The notes beneath the pieces were generated by a model. That model did no database searches. It had not been told where the DNA came from and saw nothing but the letters and a program-made list of their open reading frames with translations. From positions 372,001 to 436,000 of the forward strand of contig JABYQQ010000029.1 in NCBI GenBank assembly GCA_022605405.1: a DNA stretch of 64,000 bases. Direction: 5' to 3'. The position numbers and the translations under genes were made by a program. Source of the stretch: Earliella scabrosa. Lineage: Eukaryota; Basidiomycota; Agaricomycetes; Polyporales; Polyporaceae. Positions 46,827 to 57,727 of the stretch are shown here, piece after piece; the first letter of the stretch is position 1; each line of letters starts with the position of its first letter.

Positions 46827-47976
46827 AGTCTGCGAGGCAAGACGTGTTCGCGTGTAAGTCGATGCAATCGGTGTGGTTTTGCTGGACAATGGCTGACCGT
46901 ATATGCGTGCGAAGTAGGCTTGGGTCTTGAGACTGCTCGTTGGGCGCAGAATGTCCTCGCCCATCCCGATTTCATGATCCGGTCGTTACTAGTGGCCATG
47001 CGGCGAACGCCCTACACGCATACGCTCGGTCTGCGCCAGTCCCTCGCGCCGTGCCATGTCTGGCTTGTCATTGTGGTAGGTCTTGTATGGATGTACCGTG
47101 CAGTCCAGTGGTCGCGCGCGGTGCTTTCCATGGCATGTAGTGACTGCCAGCTGTATCCAGGAGGATGAGATACGCAGGAGGATCCGGCTTACGGACTAGA
47201 AGTTCGTCCGAGGTGTAACCGCTTCACGGAACTCATGACATTCACGACGTATTCACGACGATGTCTCCCTCCATGAAAATGCACTTCACGCGCGCGCGAC
47301 GCGAATTCATCATGGGCGTCCTCGAGGCCGTTCGTCCTCGGACGATGGTGGGCGCCGAGAAGACAAAGGATGAACGTGTGCGCAACGCGACTCGGTGAGT
47401 TCCGAATCAACCGCTCTTCTCTGCGAGGATCGCCACCACCGCCTGCCGCAGGGACGCGCACTTGTACTTACCTGGAGGAGGTCCTCCACTCCGAACATCC
47501 GTCTCCTCATCCATCCTCCTACCCATCGTCTCCATCCCCGCGGCCGGCGGCGACACGCACTCGAAATCGCCGCCCACGAAGTACTGACGCGTGCTGTCCA
47601 CGCCAGCGAGCTGTGCGCCCAAACGCACCTGTTCGCCACGTTCCGCTGATCCCGCCCATTGCTCCTGGTGCACTTGCACCGGCCGCAAACTCTGATAGCT
47701 GCGATAACTCTTGCAAACTCCGCCCAACTGCCCATCCGGGCGAAGGCTGCTGGCGTGGCGTCCCGGTGGGAACGGCACGCCTTTCTTTGTCTTGAGAGTT
47801 CTGACGTTATGTTCTGTGCGACAGTCCGGATATGGGAACTCCCTAAACGGGACGTGATCTCGCTGTCGCATGCTCAGCAGTTGCCACTCCGGGCAGGTGC
47901 GCACTCGGGGCGGTATATAAAGACGTCGGAGGGCAGGCGCAGCTTAGCATACGACCACCACCATCCCGCCCGCACG
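46827..47976. other. Intergenic, no supported gene
   Basis: About 1.15 kb between two DUF6699 genes, including the TATA box at 47913. A 165-codon minus-strand frame at 47407-47904 was judged unconvincing. Confidence 0.45.
47913..47920 (+). promoter_or_regulatory. TATA box of the 47977 gene
   Basis: TATATAAA sits 57 bp upstream of ATG 47977, the usual distance for a fungal TATA promoter with a short leader. It is one of the few clear TATA boxes next to a supported start in this window. Confidence 0.6.
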
Positions 47977-48939
47977 ATGTCGACCGAGTTATACTATCCC
48001 GTCCCGTCTTACATCCAGGATCTTGACCGGCGACGCAACCTTGCTCAAGTCGCCGGGTCTCCCAAGTCGCTCCTCTCGCTCCTCTCGACTCCCCGTCGAG
48101 GACCAAGCATCCCCCATCCTTCGATGTGGGCTCTGCGCATGACGCCGGGACTCACCATGCCCCCCACGCCCCGTCTCCCAAGCGCGTCCCTCCCAGAGCT
48201 CGAGGAGGACGAAGACTACCCCGCTCCCGTCGAGTCTCTCTTCGCTCCGACGCCCATTACCCCGACCACTTCGCCGCTCCTGTTCCTCGAAGCGCCGTCC
48301 GCAGAGGCCGAGTCCGAGCCCGAGCACCTCCCTCAGCCACACATCGACGCGTTCCTCGCAGTCCCCTGGGGTCGCGCAGTCCCATCGTTCACATGGGATC
48401 TGCTCTGCAACCCACTCACTGCGCTGCTCAAGCCGGAGAACCAGACGATCGAGTTGGGCATCCTACGGTGCGTAGCCGTGCGCTCGGAGTCGATGGGGCA
48501 CGACGACGGTCTCCGCTCACTCGTGCTCGTCTTCCCGTTCCTCCCGCTGGAGATCGAAGTGACGCACCCGCGCACACACCCCTCACACCGCACGGAGGAC
48601 CCAGAGACCGCGTCGCCTGAGCAAGAACAGGAAGCGGCGGCGGTGACGATCTGGGATGTGCTTGAGGGCCTGTACCGCGGACTGCGTGCACCGATCGCGG
48701 AGGAGGAGCTCGCGCGGCTCTCCGAGTCCGAGCGCGGCACGATGCAGAGGGCGGCCGCGGCGCGATGCGAGGTGCTGCCTGGCGACGCGCATGCGCTGCA
48801 TGGTCTGCGGAAGGTGGACTACCTCGCGCGCCGGAGGAGGTTCCTCGGGGTGCGGCCTGCCTTGAGGCAGGAGCTCCCGCTGGGCCGGAGGCTTGGCGAG
48901 GTGTTTGTCGTCGAGGTGGGCACGTCCGATCTGGAGTGA
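47977..48939 (+). CDS. DUF6699 domain protein, 48 kb copy
   Basis: An uninterrupted frame of 320 residues from ATG 47977 (MSTELYYPVPSYIQDLDRRR) to TGA 48939, chosen over earlier in-frame codons because a TATA box lies 57 bp upstream. The first 120 residues are Pro/Ser/Thr/Glu rich and likely disordered. The DUF6699 domain is the most typical of the set: IDAFLAVPWGRAVPSFTWDL, LVLVFPFLPLEIEVTHPR, VTIWDVLEGLYRGLRAPIAE, EELARLSESERGTMQRAAAA and the closing LRKVDYLARRRRFLGV. No RVxF-like motif is present. It lies 860 bp upstream of the F-box gene at 49799 in the same orientation, repeating the DUF6699-then-F-box order of both duplication arms. Function unknown. Confidence 0.9.
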   Translation: MSTELYYPVPSYIQDLDRRRNLAQVAGSPKSLLSLLSTPRRGPSIPHPSMWALRMTPGLTMPPTPRLPSASLPELEEDEDYPAPVESLFAPTPITPTTSPLLFLEAPSAEAESEPEHLPQPHIDAFLAVPWGRAVPSFTWDLLCNPLTALLKPENQTIELGILRCVAVRSESMGHDDGLRSLVLVFPFLPLEIEVTHPRTHPSHRTEDPETASPEQEQEAAAVTIWDVLEGLYRGLRAPIAEEELARLSESERGTMQRAAAARCEVLPGDAHALHGLRKVDYLARRRRFLGVRPALRQELPLGRRLGEVFVVEVGTSDLE

Positions 48940-49798
48940 TCTGCGAGGCCCGGGCGGTCTGGCGGATTGCGGACTTGTATTTGTAGCTCGATACCCAGCT
49001 GTGCCGTTATGTGTTGTACTTTAGCCTACTGCTCTGCCTTTGTACTGTACTGACATCGATGTACCGTGTTGTTCTGTCTCGTCTAGCTCTGTCTTTCTTG
49101 CATATGTCGATTATCATCCGGAGACGTGTTGTGAACGTTGTACCTACCACCCCAACTCACGATTTGTACTGGCTACGCCGTTCGAATAGGCTTTGAGATG
49201 TGAGGAATTCATGGATGCGAAGTCAAGAGTCGACTGGCAGATCAGGCTCGTGGGAAGATGACGTAGCGAATCACAACGCATCCCCGGTTGTCCGCCTGCG
49301 TTCCTTCAGGCCCTCTCTCGTCCCCTCCTCGACAACCTAGGCCATCGCAACCTTGAATGCTCACCTCGGCGACGCCTTACCCTGGTCAAGCTCGCGCTCT
49401 AGCATTGCGTCTCAATCGCTCATACCAGGCTCAAGGGTCAATCGCAGTCGACTCCGTCTCCCCACCTCCATACGACACGGTTCGTGGTGGCAGATAGCCT
49501 GGACGGTATCTCGCTAGCATGTGGGCAATACCGCATACAGGAGGGGTTGGAGCATTAGGCTTGACGTAGAGAGCCGGAAGGGGATTCAAGTACGTCCTGT
49601 TTTGCATCGACCGTGAACAAGCATGCTTAACCAACAATTGAAGCTGCCTCACCTCTACCAGAACATCGAAACTGTTCTCTCCTCCTGTTGCGTCATCGCG
49701 ACGTATCTGAGTCTCTGCCTCGCGCTCGTGCCGGCGTTCACTCAGCGCCAGATGGCTCCGAGTCATCCATCCTCGAAAATTTCTCTCTTCGCACCAGC
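48940..49798. other. Spacer between DUF6699 and F-box genes, third pair
   Basis: 860 bp with no gene seen; the first part is T-rich and looks like a 3' UTR. Confidence 0.5.
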
Positions 49799-51500
49799 AT
49801 GTCAACCTGCCATCGAGCCCTCACAAACTACGATGTCCTCGTCGAAATCTTTGGCTACTTCTCCCTCCTTGACCCTGCTAAACGCCTCGGTCGCAGACGG
49901 CCGAACTCGTACTGGGGTCCAGTCCACCGCACGAGAGACCATCCAGTAGATGTTGCCGATCCCCGGGACGCCATACCTCCCTCAGTCAGGAGAACGACTC
50001 TGGCGAGTCTCGCGTTGACGTGTAGGAGCTTCTCCGAGCTGGCTTGCGACCACCTGTGGGCTGCGCCGCGTGGCGGTTTGTACACGTTGCTCAGTCTACT
50101 CTCTGCATTCACGGAGTGGAGGATCACCGGGACCGCTGGGCGGTACACCATCTCGTCTTACGTGAGCCTCTCCTTTGTCGTAGCTCTAGTCAATTGATGG
50201 CTGAGCATTCTCATAGCGTCTCGACGGCGAGATCCCTGAAGATGAGTGGGCCACATTCGTGCAACGCGCTTCGCGAGTACATGAGCTCGCGTTCCATACG
50301 TACTGCGACGTACATGTTCCTTGGGCGATCGAGCCCTCGGTGTTCGATATCCTCCTCCAGCGATCTACCTCCCAGGTCCTTTTCCCTCGGCTCAATGTTC
50401 TCGCATGGCAACGAGATACCCGTGACAAAAGCGTCAGTCGGTTCTTCCGCCTGCTGGCCGTCCCCTCCTTGTCCGTCTTATTCCTCTCCCATCCAATGTG
50501 GCAGAAGGGCGTACCGACCTCTGGCCGAGCCCATGTCAACGCGGGCGGATGTGCCGAGGATGTGGAAACTGTCGTCGAATCATGCCCTGGTCTGCAACAC
50601 GTCTTTGTCGATAAAACGTTCAATTCGCCATGTCTCAATCGACTTGCAGAGATCACCCCTCTCCGGACGCTCGTGGTGACGGATGTAGACCTGCGTTTAC
50701 TGGCCTGCATCGGACAATTACCACATCTGCTCATGCTTGGGGTGACCATGATGTCGCAGAGTGATGAGCAGTCAAAGCCGACATCCGATATGTCATCGGC
50801 CACTCTGTACCCTGCGCTCCAAGAGCTGATCGTGGTCGCGGGCACACCGTCGACCGCAACTGCACTACTTGCATCAGTATGCTCGCCCGTACTCTCAAGG
50901 GCAATCCTCATCCCCGATGAGGGCGATGTTGCCAGCATCACCCGGTGCATAGAAGCTCTATCCTCACCTCACATTGCCGCTTCCTTGCGCCGGCTCGAGC
51001 TCACCGTCACCTGCGACGACTACGGCGAGAAGCCGAACATCCCGTTTAAGAGCGCGGCGGCCGCTCTCCTGCGCCTTTCCGCGCTCGAGATGCTCAAGTT
51101 CAAAGTACGCGATCATGTCCTGTCCGTCGAGGACTCGGACGTCGCGCAGATGGCCCGGGCCTGGCCGCGTATCGCGCTCTTGTCCATCAAGTACATCGCT
51201 CCCGATCGGGTCCGCCGGACCAACGCCCCCGTCGACGCCGTGCGTCCCTCGGTTCAGGCGGTCGTGTCGCTCGCCCGGCAATGCCACCGGTTGGAGGAAC
51301 TCACGATCGATGTGGGGGATGTTGGTGAGGAGGAACTGCAGGTGCTTGAGGCGCGTGCGGAGGAGTCGGACGCGGAGCAACAGCCAGCTCTTGTGTATCT
51401 CGCGCTCGGGCGTGGGGACAGGGAGGAAGAGGTGTCTGTGTGTGATAGGGAGAGGCTGGTGCGCGTCCTTCGGCGGACGTTCCCCAACGTCGAGCTGTAG
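49799..51500 (+). CDS. F-box protein, family I, third copy
   Basis: Exon 1 (49799-50161) and exon 2 (50217-51500) flank a 55-bp phase-0 intron; the product is 548 residues. ATG 49799 gives MSTCHRALTNYDVLVEIFGY, an F-box-like helix pair, then RTTLASLALTCRSFSEL and LWAAPRGGLYTLLSLLSAF, the family block shared with the arm A and B F-box genes. Exon 2 begins LDGEIPEDEWATFVQRA, matching the same place in the arm genes, so the intron position is conserved. The tail has LRR-like strands (PLRTLVVTD, LRRLELTVT, LEELTIDVGDV). It is shorter than the arm A protein (656) mainly in the middle and end. Likely SCF adaptor, target unknown. Confidence 0.9.
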
Positions 51501-52038
51501 GGTCATGCATGACACGGCGTGGAAGGTGGGGTATATGGCTAGGTTCGTATTCTCATCTCGTAATGGAGCATTGCATGCTAACTTCCGCTCAGGTAATACC
51601 TTTGTGTCACCAGCGGTGATCTGCTGCAAGACGTTTCCGTTAGACTCTATGGATTCGTGGTTATTCTGGGTGAACGCGAGTTCTGTGATACCCGTGGCGG
51701 CCTATGGCCTACCGGCCGACAGGTCCGACTTCTACTGCGAGTTCGCGACCGCTGATGGTAGGATATTCGTCTTCTGCCGCTCAGTGCCAGTTCTACCAGA
51801 CAGTCCGTGCCATTCATCGAAGACGACGTGCCACATCGCACGGCCGAAGTGCGCCGATAGGACCCGCACATGCGCCTTCACGATGAGCCATTGTGAACGC
51901 ATCCGTCACCCGGGCCCACCTGTGCCATGTCCCCTCGCAGGGCGTTCAGTGCGGGCGACGAGAAGTATATAAGGTCGCAATGCTGTTGACCTCAATCTGC
52001 AACAGCCCCTACACCTCCCTCCTTCGTGTGGTCGAAAC
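51501..52038. other. Intergenic with P450 promoter
   Basis: 540 bp between the F-box stop and the next P450 start; includes the TATA box at 51966. No gene supported. Confidence 0.5.
51966..51972 (+). promoter_or_regulatory. TATA box of the 52039 P450
   Basis: TATATAAG lies 73 bp upstream of ATG 52039, followed by a CT/AC-rich leader ending CGAAACATGG. Confidence 0.6.
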
Positions 52039-54421
52039 ATGGTATCCTCGTTGCTTCAAACGACAATCCTTGGCGGGCTGACATATATCCTCTGGCGGTG
52101 CTTCCGACACGTCGTCGTGGAATCGCCGCTCGACAACATACCGGGCCCGCCGTCACGCTCGTTCCTATACGGTGAGCCTCGCGTCGCTTTCTCCATCTAT
52201 ACTCATCGCTCCATCGTTCATCTAGGGAATTTGATACACCTGTTGAGCAAGGGCGGATGGGAGTTCGTGCAGGATCTCACGGACTCGTATCCGGGCGTCG
52301 TGAAGCTCAGGGGCCTGTTCGGTGTAGGTCGTAGCCGTCAGAGGGTCTCTTCCGTGCGCCATACTCACATACCGCCTAGCATTGTATGTTGTACGTCTTT
52401 GACCCCGTGGCCATGCACAGCGTGGTCGTCAAGGACCAGCATGTCTTCGCAGAGCCCCGCTGGCTCCTCAAGTAAGTTCATCTCATTCCGCCAGAAAGTC
52501 GATGACTGACGTACTCTGCAGTTTCAACGAGATCCGGTTTGGACCCGGTCTACCGGCGAGCTTTGGTGCGTTCTTCGGGCACGAGCGGGGATGGCAGGAA
52601 GGACTGATCCTCGCCCAGGCGATAAACATCGCAAACAGCGCAAGATGCTGAACCCCGTCTTCTCCATTGCGCACATGCGCCAAATGATCCCGATCTTCCA
52701 CGCAGTCGTACACCGGGTATGTCGATCAGTGACACTCTCTGACATGGCCACAGATGTTGACAGGCGACGGACAATCTAGTTGCAGGAGGCCATCGAGGAC
52801 CGTGTGCGTGGCCATGATGGTCCCGTCGAGATCGACATGCACGCGTGGATGGGGCGCACTGCGCTCGAGCTCATCGGCCAGGCGGGGCTCGGGTACTCGT
52901 TCGATCCCCTCGTCTCTGACCATCCCGACGAGTTCGCCAACGCGATTAAAGCTACTGGGTGCGTTTCCGTCCCTCTAGTCCCTCCCGTGTCTGGCCTTCT
53001 CACGCTCACTCGCACTTGTGTTAGCCCCACCATGGTCAAGATCAACCACCTCCGACGGCTCCTCCCGTACGTCCTGTCGGTAGGAAGTGCCAAGACGCGC
53101 CGCACGCTCATGGGCATGATCCCGCATGCGGGTGTGCGGCAGATGAAGAACATCATCGATGTGTTGCACCGCCGGTCGGTCGAGATCTACGAAGCCAAGA
53201 AGCGTGCGCTCGAGCAGGGAGACGAAGCAGTCGTCCAGCAGATCGGCGAGGGGAAGGACATCATGAGTATCTTGAGTGCGGCTTCCTCCCTTTGGATCGT
53301 GTGCAGGCACTGAGCTGGAGTATTTAGTGCGAGAGAACATGGCTGCCTCGGCGGCCGACAAGCTGCCAGAAGACGAGGTTATTGCGCAGATGTCGTAAGT
53401 CAGCGAATGTCCCTTCCAGGCGGAGAGAGAGGTGACTCACGTCCTCCGCAGGACCTTCATCTTCGCCGGCATGGACACCACGTCGAATGCTCTGGCCATG
53501 ACACTCGACCTCCTATCTAAGCTCCCGGACGTCCAGCAGAAGCTGCGCCTCGAGATCTTGGATGCGTCGAAGGGCGGAGATCTCGACTATGACACTCTGG
53601 TTTCGCTCCCGTATCTGGATGCTGTCTGTCGGGAGACCTTACGACTGTATGTTTTATCTGGAAAGGTGTACCTTTGATGTGATATCGCTCACGCCCAGTA
53701 TTTGTAGCTATCCCCCAGTCACAACGCCCTTCCGAGAGTGAGTGTGTCTGTCTTCCTCTCCGTCTAGATACCACGCTGACATGCAGATCGCTTACAGGGC
53801 GCATCAGGACGCCATCCTGCCTCTCTCTCGACCTATCAGAGGCCTTGACGGAAGCATGATCCACGAGATCGCGGTTCCGAAAGGCACGGCGATCGCGGTT
53901 GGTATATTCTCCGCGAACAGGAACAAGGCTATCTGGGGCGAAGACGCGACGGAGTGGAAACCAGAACGATGGCTGTCTTCCCTGCCGAACACCGTGACTG
54001 ACGCGAAGATCCCGGGCGTGTATTCCAACCTGTAGGTGGCCCTGCTTGTTGTCCGTACGCTCGTCTGACCGTGCTGACTGTTCATTGCTTCAGAATGACA
54101 TTCTTCGGCGGAGGACGAGCGTGCATGTATGTGTCTTTTCAATCTGAATCCCGCCGCGGTACTGATCAGGAACGTCTCATCAGCGGATTCAAGTTCGCTC
54201 AGCTGGAGATGAGTGAGCAGTCCTCCTTCTAATGATGAGTACGTTCCCAAGCTCAACCCGTTTTCCCGGTAGAGGTCGTGCTGTGCCTCCTACTCAGCAA
54301 ATTCACGTTCGCGCCCTCCAAGAAGCCGATCAAGTGGAACTTGTCGAACATACGCTACCCGTCCGTCGGCGACGATCCGAAGTCCTCAATGCCGATCAAG
54401 GTTGGGCTCTACAAAGCTTGA
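52039..54421 (+). CDS. Cytochrome P450 monooxygenase, family II
   Basis: Complete P450 of a family different from the other three, with about twelve exons. ATG 52039 opens an anchor helix (LLQTTILGGLTYILWRCF) and the hinge IPGPPSRSFLYG. Then: MLYVFDPVAMHSVVVKD; the C-helix DKHRKQRKMLNPVFSIAHMR, joined across an intron at about 52566-52618; LELIGQAGLGYSFDPL; the I-helix FIFAGMDTTSNALAMTLDLL; the K-helix ExxR in CRETLRLYPP; a WKPERWL segment; and the haem loop FFGGGRACI+GFKFAQLEM with the Cys before a 60-bp intron. The last exon ends TGA 54419-54421. All signatures intact. Type resembles basidiomycete CYP clans with the MLNPVFS motif, often linked to hydrophobic substrates, but the substrate cannot be deduced. 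Confidence 0.93.
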
Positions 54422-54762
54422 TGAACTGTCCCTTCAGCGATACAGGAGATGAGCAGGATGGGATCGAGTACAATCATAGTGCGAATTGCTCCAGGTTGTG
54501 CGTCACCTGGTCTTCTACCAAATGACCATAGCACAGGGTTCCGGATTTGGTGATCTCATGTGCATCCCACGAGAAGCAGAATGACGTCTTCCATTCAAGG
54601 TTGCCGTAAGCTCGCGTGGCTAGCTGATTTCGATCGGGTCCTGTACTTTCGAAGCAGTAGTGCTTGGGCGGTAGGCCTGAGGCTTACGGGGTGAACACGC
54701 TCTCACCTCGTTCCCGTTTCGCCCTCAACCACCATCTCTCCTTGACCTTGTCCATCAAGGCG
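54422..54762. other. Intergenic, no gene
   Basis: 340 bp between the P450 stop and the coiled-coil gene start. Nothing seen. Confidence 0.5.
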
Positions 54763-56062
54763 ATGCAACTCCACACCTGTCTAGCGCGTACCACCGACGA
54801 CCTCAACGTACCCTGTTCATCCAGGGCATCACCTCCTCTGTCTTTCTGTCGTCAGCACTATGAGGAGTGCTGCGCGCTCAAGGAGATCGAGAGATCCGCC
54901 GCGTTGGAGGCGGAGCGTCTCGAAGGTATTGTGGACAAGATGATTGAGGAAGGGGCAGGTGCATACACGAAGGTCCGGGACGTTCGAAAGGACGCTGCGG
55001 TGGTACGACTGCTCTTGGAGGCGTTCAAGAGGTACAGCGAGGCGAGGGAAGTGTTGAAGACGCAGTTCTCCATCTCGACAGGTGAGCACGATGGCCCTGG
55101 TTCTGTCGTCCAGATCGACTGATCCCTTCTATAGAGCACCGATGGCGAGACGGAGAGGATATGAAGGAGAAACAGGACAGATTGGTCGCATTCATCGTCC
55201 AACTAGAGGACAGAGAGCGTGTGCTCACTGCGGAGCAAGACGCCGTCAAGGCGCGAGAAGTCCTCATGCTACCGCACCCTCCATTCACGGCGTGTCCCTC
55301 GTCCCCTTCAACTGCAGCGCCGTCCGCCGTGAACCGTCAATGTCCGACGATAAAGCTCACTTCCCGTCAATGCGCGTCATCACCCATGCCTAGGCATCGC
55401 CTCTGCCCTCTGCACCTCGCAACTCACACTATCACTCTATCCGTACTCCGGCTTGAGACGGAAGTGCTCGAGAAAGCGAGAGTGGAAGTCGTGCGCATTG
55501 AAGTCGGCAAGGGCGACGTCTCTAGCAATATAGCGATCGTACGCGATTATGTCCGTCACCTGGAGGAGGCCATGGACTCGAGAAAGCGGCATCAGAAGAC
55601 GTATTCGTGCGATGGTGAGCTGCGACCTATACGTCCTCGATCTCTGGTCACAATACTGATGTCTGCTATGCGAACTCACAGCACCGGAAGAGCACACGGC
55701 GCTCCTCGACGACTGGTCAAGGAGGTTGACGAGCGCGGTCCTACTGCTCGGCGAGCTGAAAGGTCGGAAGGACAGCATCGTCACGGCAATCAGGCAGGGG
55801 CAAGCTGAGCACTGGGCGACTGAGTACCTAGGAGAAATTAAGAGGGCGGAGGAGGCCGCTAACAACGAGTTAGCAGGTAGACTCACAGTGGTACGTGACC
55901 CTATACTTCCTGCAATTGACGAGCGCACCTGAATATCGCTGATAGGGTGCGGCAATGGGTGCTGGGCTCACTGTGTTGCTCGGCGGACCTTGGGCGGTCG
56001 GCGCGCTAGTGGGTGCAACTGTGCTAGGCGGAATCCGCTCGAGGAAGGATGAGTCTACTTAG
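54763..56062 (+). CDS. Coiled-coil protein with C-terminal membrane tail, copy 1
   Basis: Exons 54763-55081, 55135-55614, 55682-55890 and 55946-56062 give 374 residues with every junction in phase. The N-terminus (MQLHTCLARTTDDLNVPCSS) carries CSSRASPPLSFCRQHYEECC, a small Cys/His cluster. Charged helical segments follow, rich in Glu, Lys, Arg and Ala with heptad-like spacing (ERLEGIVDKMIEEG, EVLEKARVEVVRIE, LLLGELKGRKDSIVTAIRQG). The last exon is a glycine-rich hydrophobic tail, GAGLTVLLGGPWAVGALVG, ending in basic residues, suggesting tail anchoring in a membrane. An internal stretch from about 55265 to 55450 is low complexity and might be an intron. I recall this N-terminal pattern from multi-copy uncharacterised polypore proteins. 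Paralogue of the next gene. Confidence 0.75.
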
Positions 56063-56504
56063 GAACTTTGCCGTTCTCTCATATTTGTACTGACGTGCCG
56101 CAGCCTCTCTAGCTGCCGGGAACCATGATGTCGGCTTATGATACGAAGTTCGAGCCTGACATGATGCTGATGCATAAAAAAGCGGTCGAGTGCCCAGCGA
56201 GGCTGCGGTATACACCCAAGGTTTGTGAGCTTGACCCGTGGACTGCGCAAGGCGCAATTGGACTCCAGCGGCCGGCTACCCGCAATATAAGACGGGTAAG
56301 GTATTTGCGATCCCAATGCGATAGACGATTCTCAGAGGGGAAGCACATGTCATGCTGCAGCTCGCTGCAGCTCACGTCGAACGGAAACCTTTATGAGCGC
56401 AAGTCTCTAGACACCTTCCGACGTCGACGCACCCAGCATCCTGCAACGTCTGTCCTCTATCGCATACTCGTTGACATTACCCAACGTAGTGCCGTCGACA
56501 AACC
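56063..56504. other. Intergenic, no gene
   Basis: 440 bp between the two coiled-coil genes; nothing supported. Confidence 0.5.
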
Positions 56505-57313
56505 ATGCACCTGCACACCTATCCTCCCACTCGCCTCTCCGACCGGGACTGGGCCCGCCGGCTATACGTTGACCCTCCCAGTTACCAGTGCTCGCAACAT
56601 GCCGAGTACTATGCACTACGAAGAGCGGAGAGGTCGGCGACCCGCGAAATCGAGCGACTCGGTTGGATGGTTGCCACGATGATCGAGAATGGCGAAGAGG
56701 TCGGTGCGAAGCTCCATCACATCCGACGAGATCTCGAGTTGGCGCGGTGGTATCTGGAGGCATTGGACAAGGAGCGGGCGGCCAGAGAGCTCTTGAGGGC
56801 GCGCTTCTTCACCCCTCGCGATTACACCCATGGTGAGTAGTACTGCGTGATTGTCGCCGCGGATGGGTCGGATGCTGAGAGCGGCAGGTGACGACCTCGA
56901 AGTCAGTTCAGTGGAAGACGACCTGTCGGTCGATCGGCCAACCCGACAGTGTGTCGAAACGCACATCCGATATCTGGACGCAAGAGAGGCGTTGATGCTC
57001 GAAGACGATGCAAAGGAGGAAGAGCACAGCCTGCGGGACAACCTGGATACGGTTATGGTATTCCGGATACGTTGCAATCCCACTCACCGTCAGGAGGTCT
57101 TCTGCTCCAATAGCAGTCGAGAACACACACTCCCTGACTATGGAGCGTTTCGGGAACTAGTAGGCCGGCTTGGAGGTGTATCCCGAGGCGTGACAATAAT
57201 GGCTGTAGCGACGATTGTGATATTCTCTGTGCTGGTACGTGTACCAGAACGTGGTTGTTCACTTCCAACTGGCATCCATCTCACTTTACACGCAGGGTAG
57301 TCTGTATATATAA
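56505..57313 (+). CDS. Coiled-coil protein with C-terminal membrane tail, copy 2
   Basis: Exons 56505-56832, 56888-57234 and 57296-57313 give 230 residues; without the last intron the frame stops at 57300 instead. It starts MHLHTYPPTRLSDRDWARRL and shares the layout of copy 1: a short Cys/His region (YQCSQHAEYYALRRAERSA against FCRQHYEECCALKEIERSA), a charged helical region (LELARWYLEALDKERAAREL), a second exon with YLDAREALMLEDDAKEEEH, and a C-terminal hydrophobic segment (VTIMAVATIVIFSVL). The first cysteine pair of copy 1 is not conserved and the middle coiled-coil block is missing, so it is a shortened paralogue. It may be a functional variant or an eroding copy. Function unknown. Confidence 0.65.
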
Positions 57314-57727
57314 CTCGACATAGTACTAAGTGAGCCGGAATGTAGGGATACTTACTAGATCTGTAGAGAACTCAGCCTGCTATTTTTCTGTGCTGACTAT
57401 CCCCGGGATTTCGAGTTGGAAAGCGCTGCACGCAGCCTGAGGAGGAGGAGCGGATGAAGAGAGCTCGAGCCTCGGGCGGGCAGTGCTCGAACACAAACAA
57501 GTACAAGCCGAGCGCTCCGCGCGCGGACCGCGTCGGCCCGGGAAGGACCCGTCGGTTACTCCGACTTGAGGTGAACCGTGACGAACTCTTCTGTCTCAGT
57601 GTCTGCTTCGTTATACTCAGTCTTCCTGCCAGTGGTCATATCCCGTCGTGGGCTCAAAGTCAGTTGTGCAGTAAGCCAAGGGAATAATGGAAGCGCTCGG
57701 ACTCATGATCGCCCAGATCCAGCCGCC
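57314..57727. other. Intergenic, no gene
   Basis: About 410 bp before the first MYND gene. Nothing supported. Confidence 0.5.

Noticed and set aside
47407..47904. 165-codon minus-strand frame with a plausible donor near 47470
   Set aside because: Overlaps the promoter and TATA box of the plus-strand gene at 47977, has no domain and no good acceptor exon.
1..54421. Secondary metabolite biosynthetic cluster suggested by four P450 genes
   Set aside because: No terpene synthase, polyketide synthase, peptide synthetase, prenyltransferase or transporter is visible, and the P450s are spread over 54 kb among unrelated genes.
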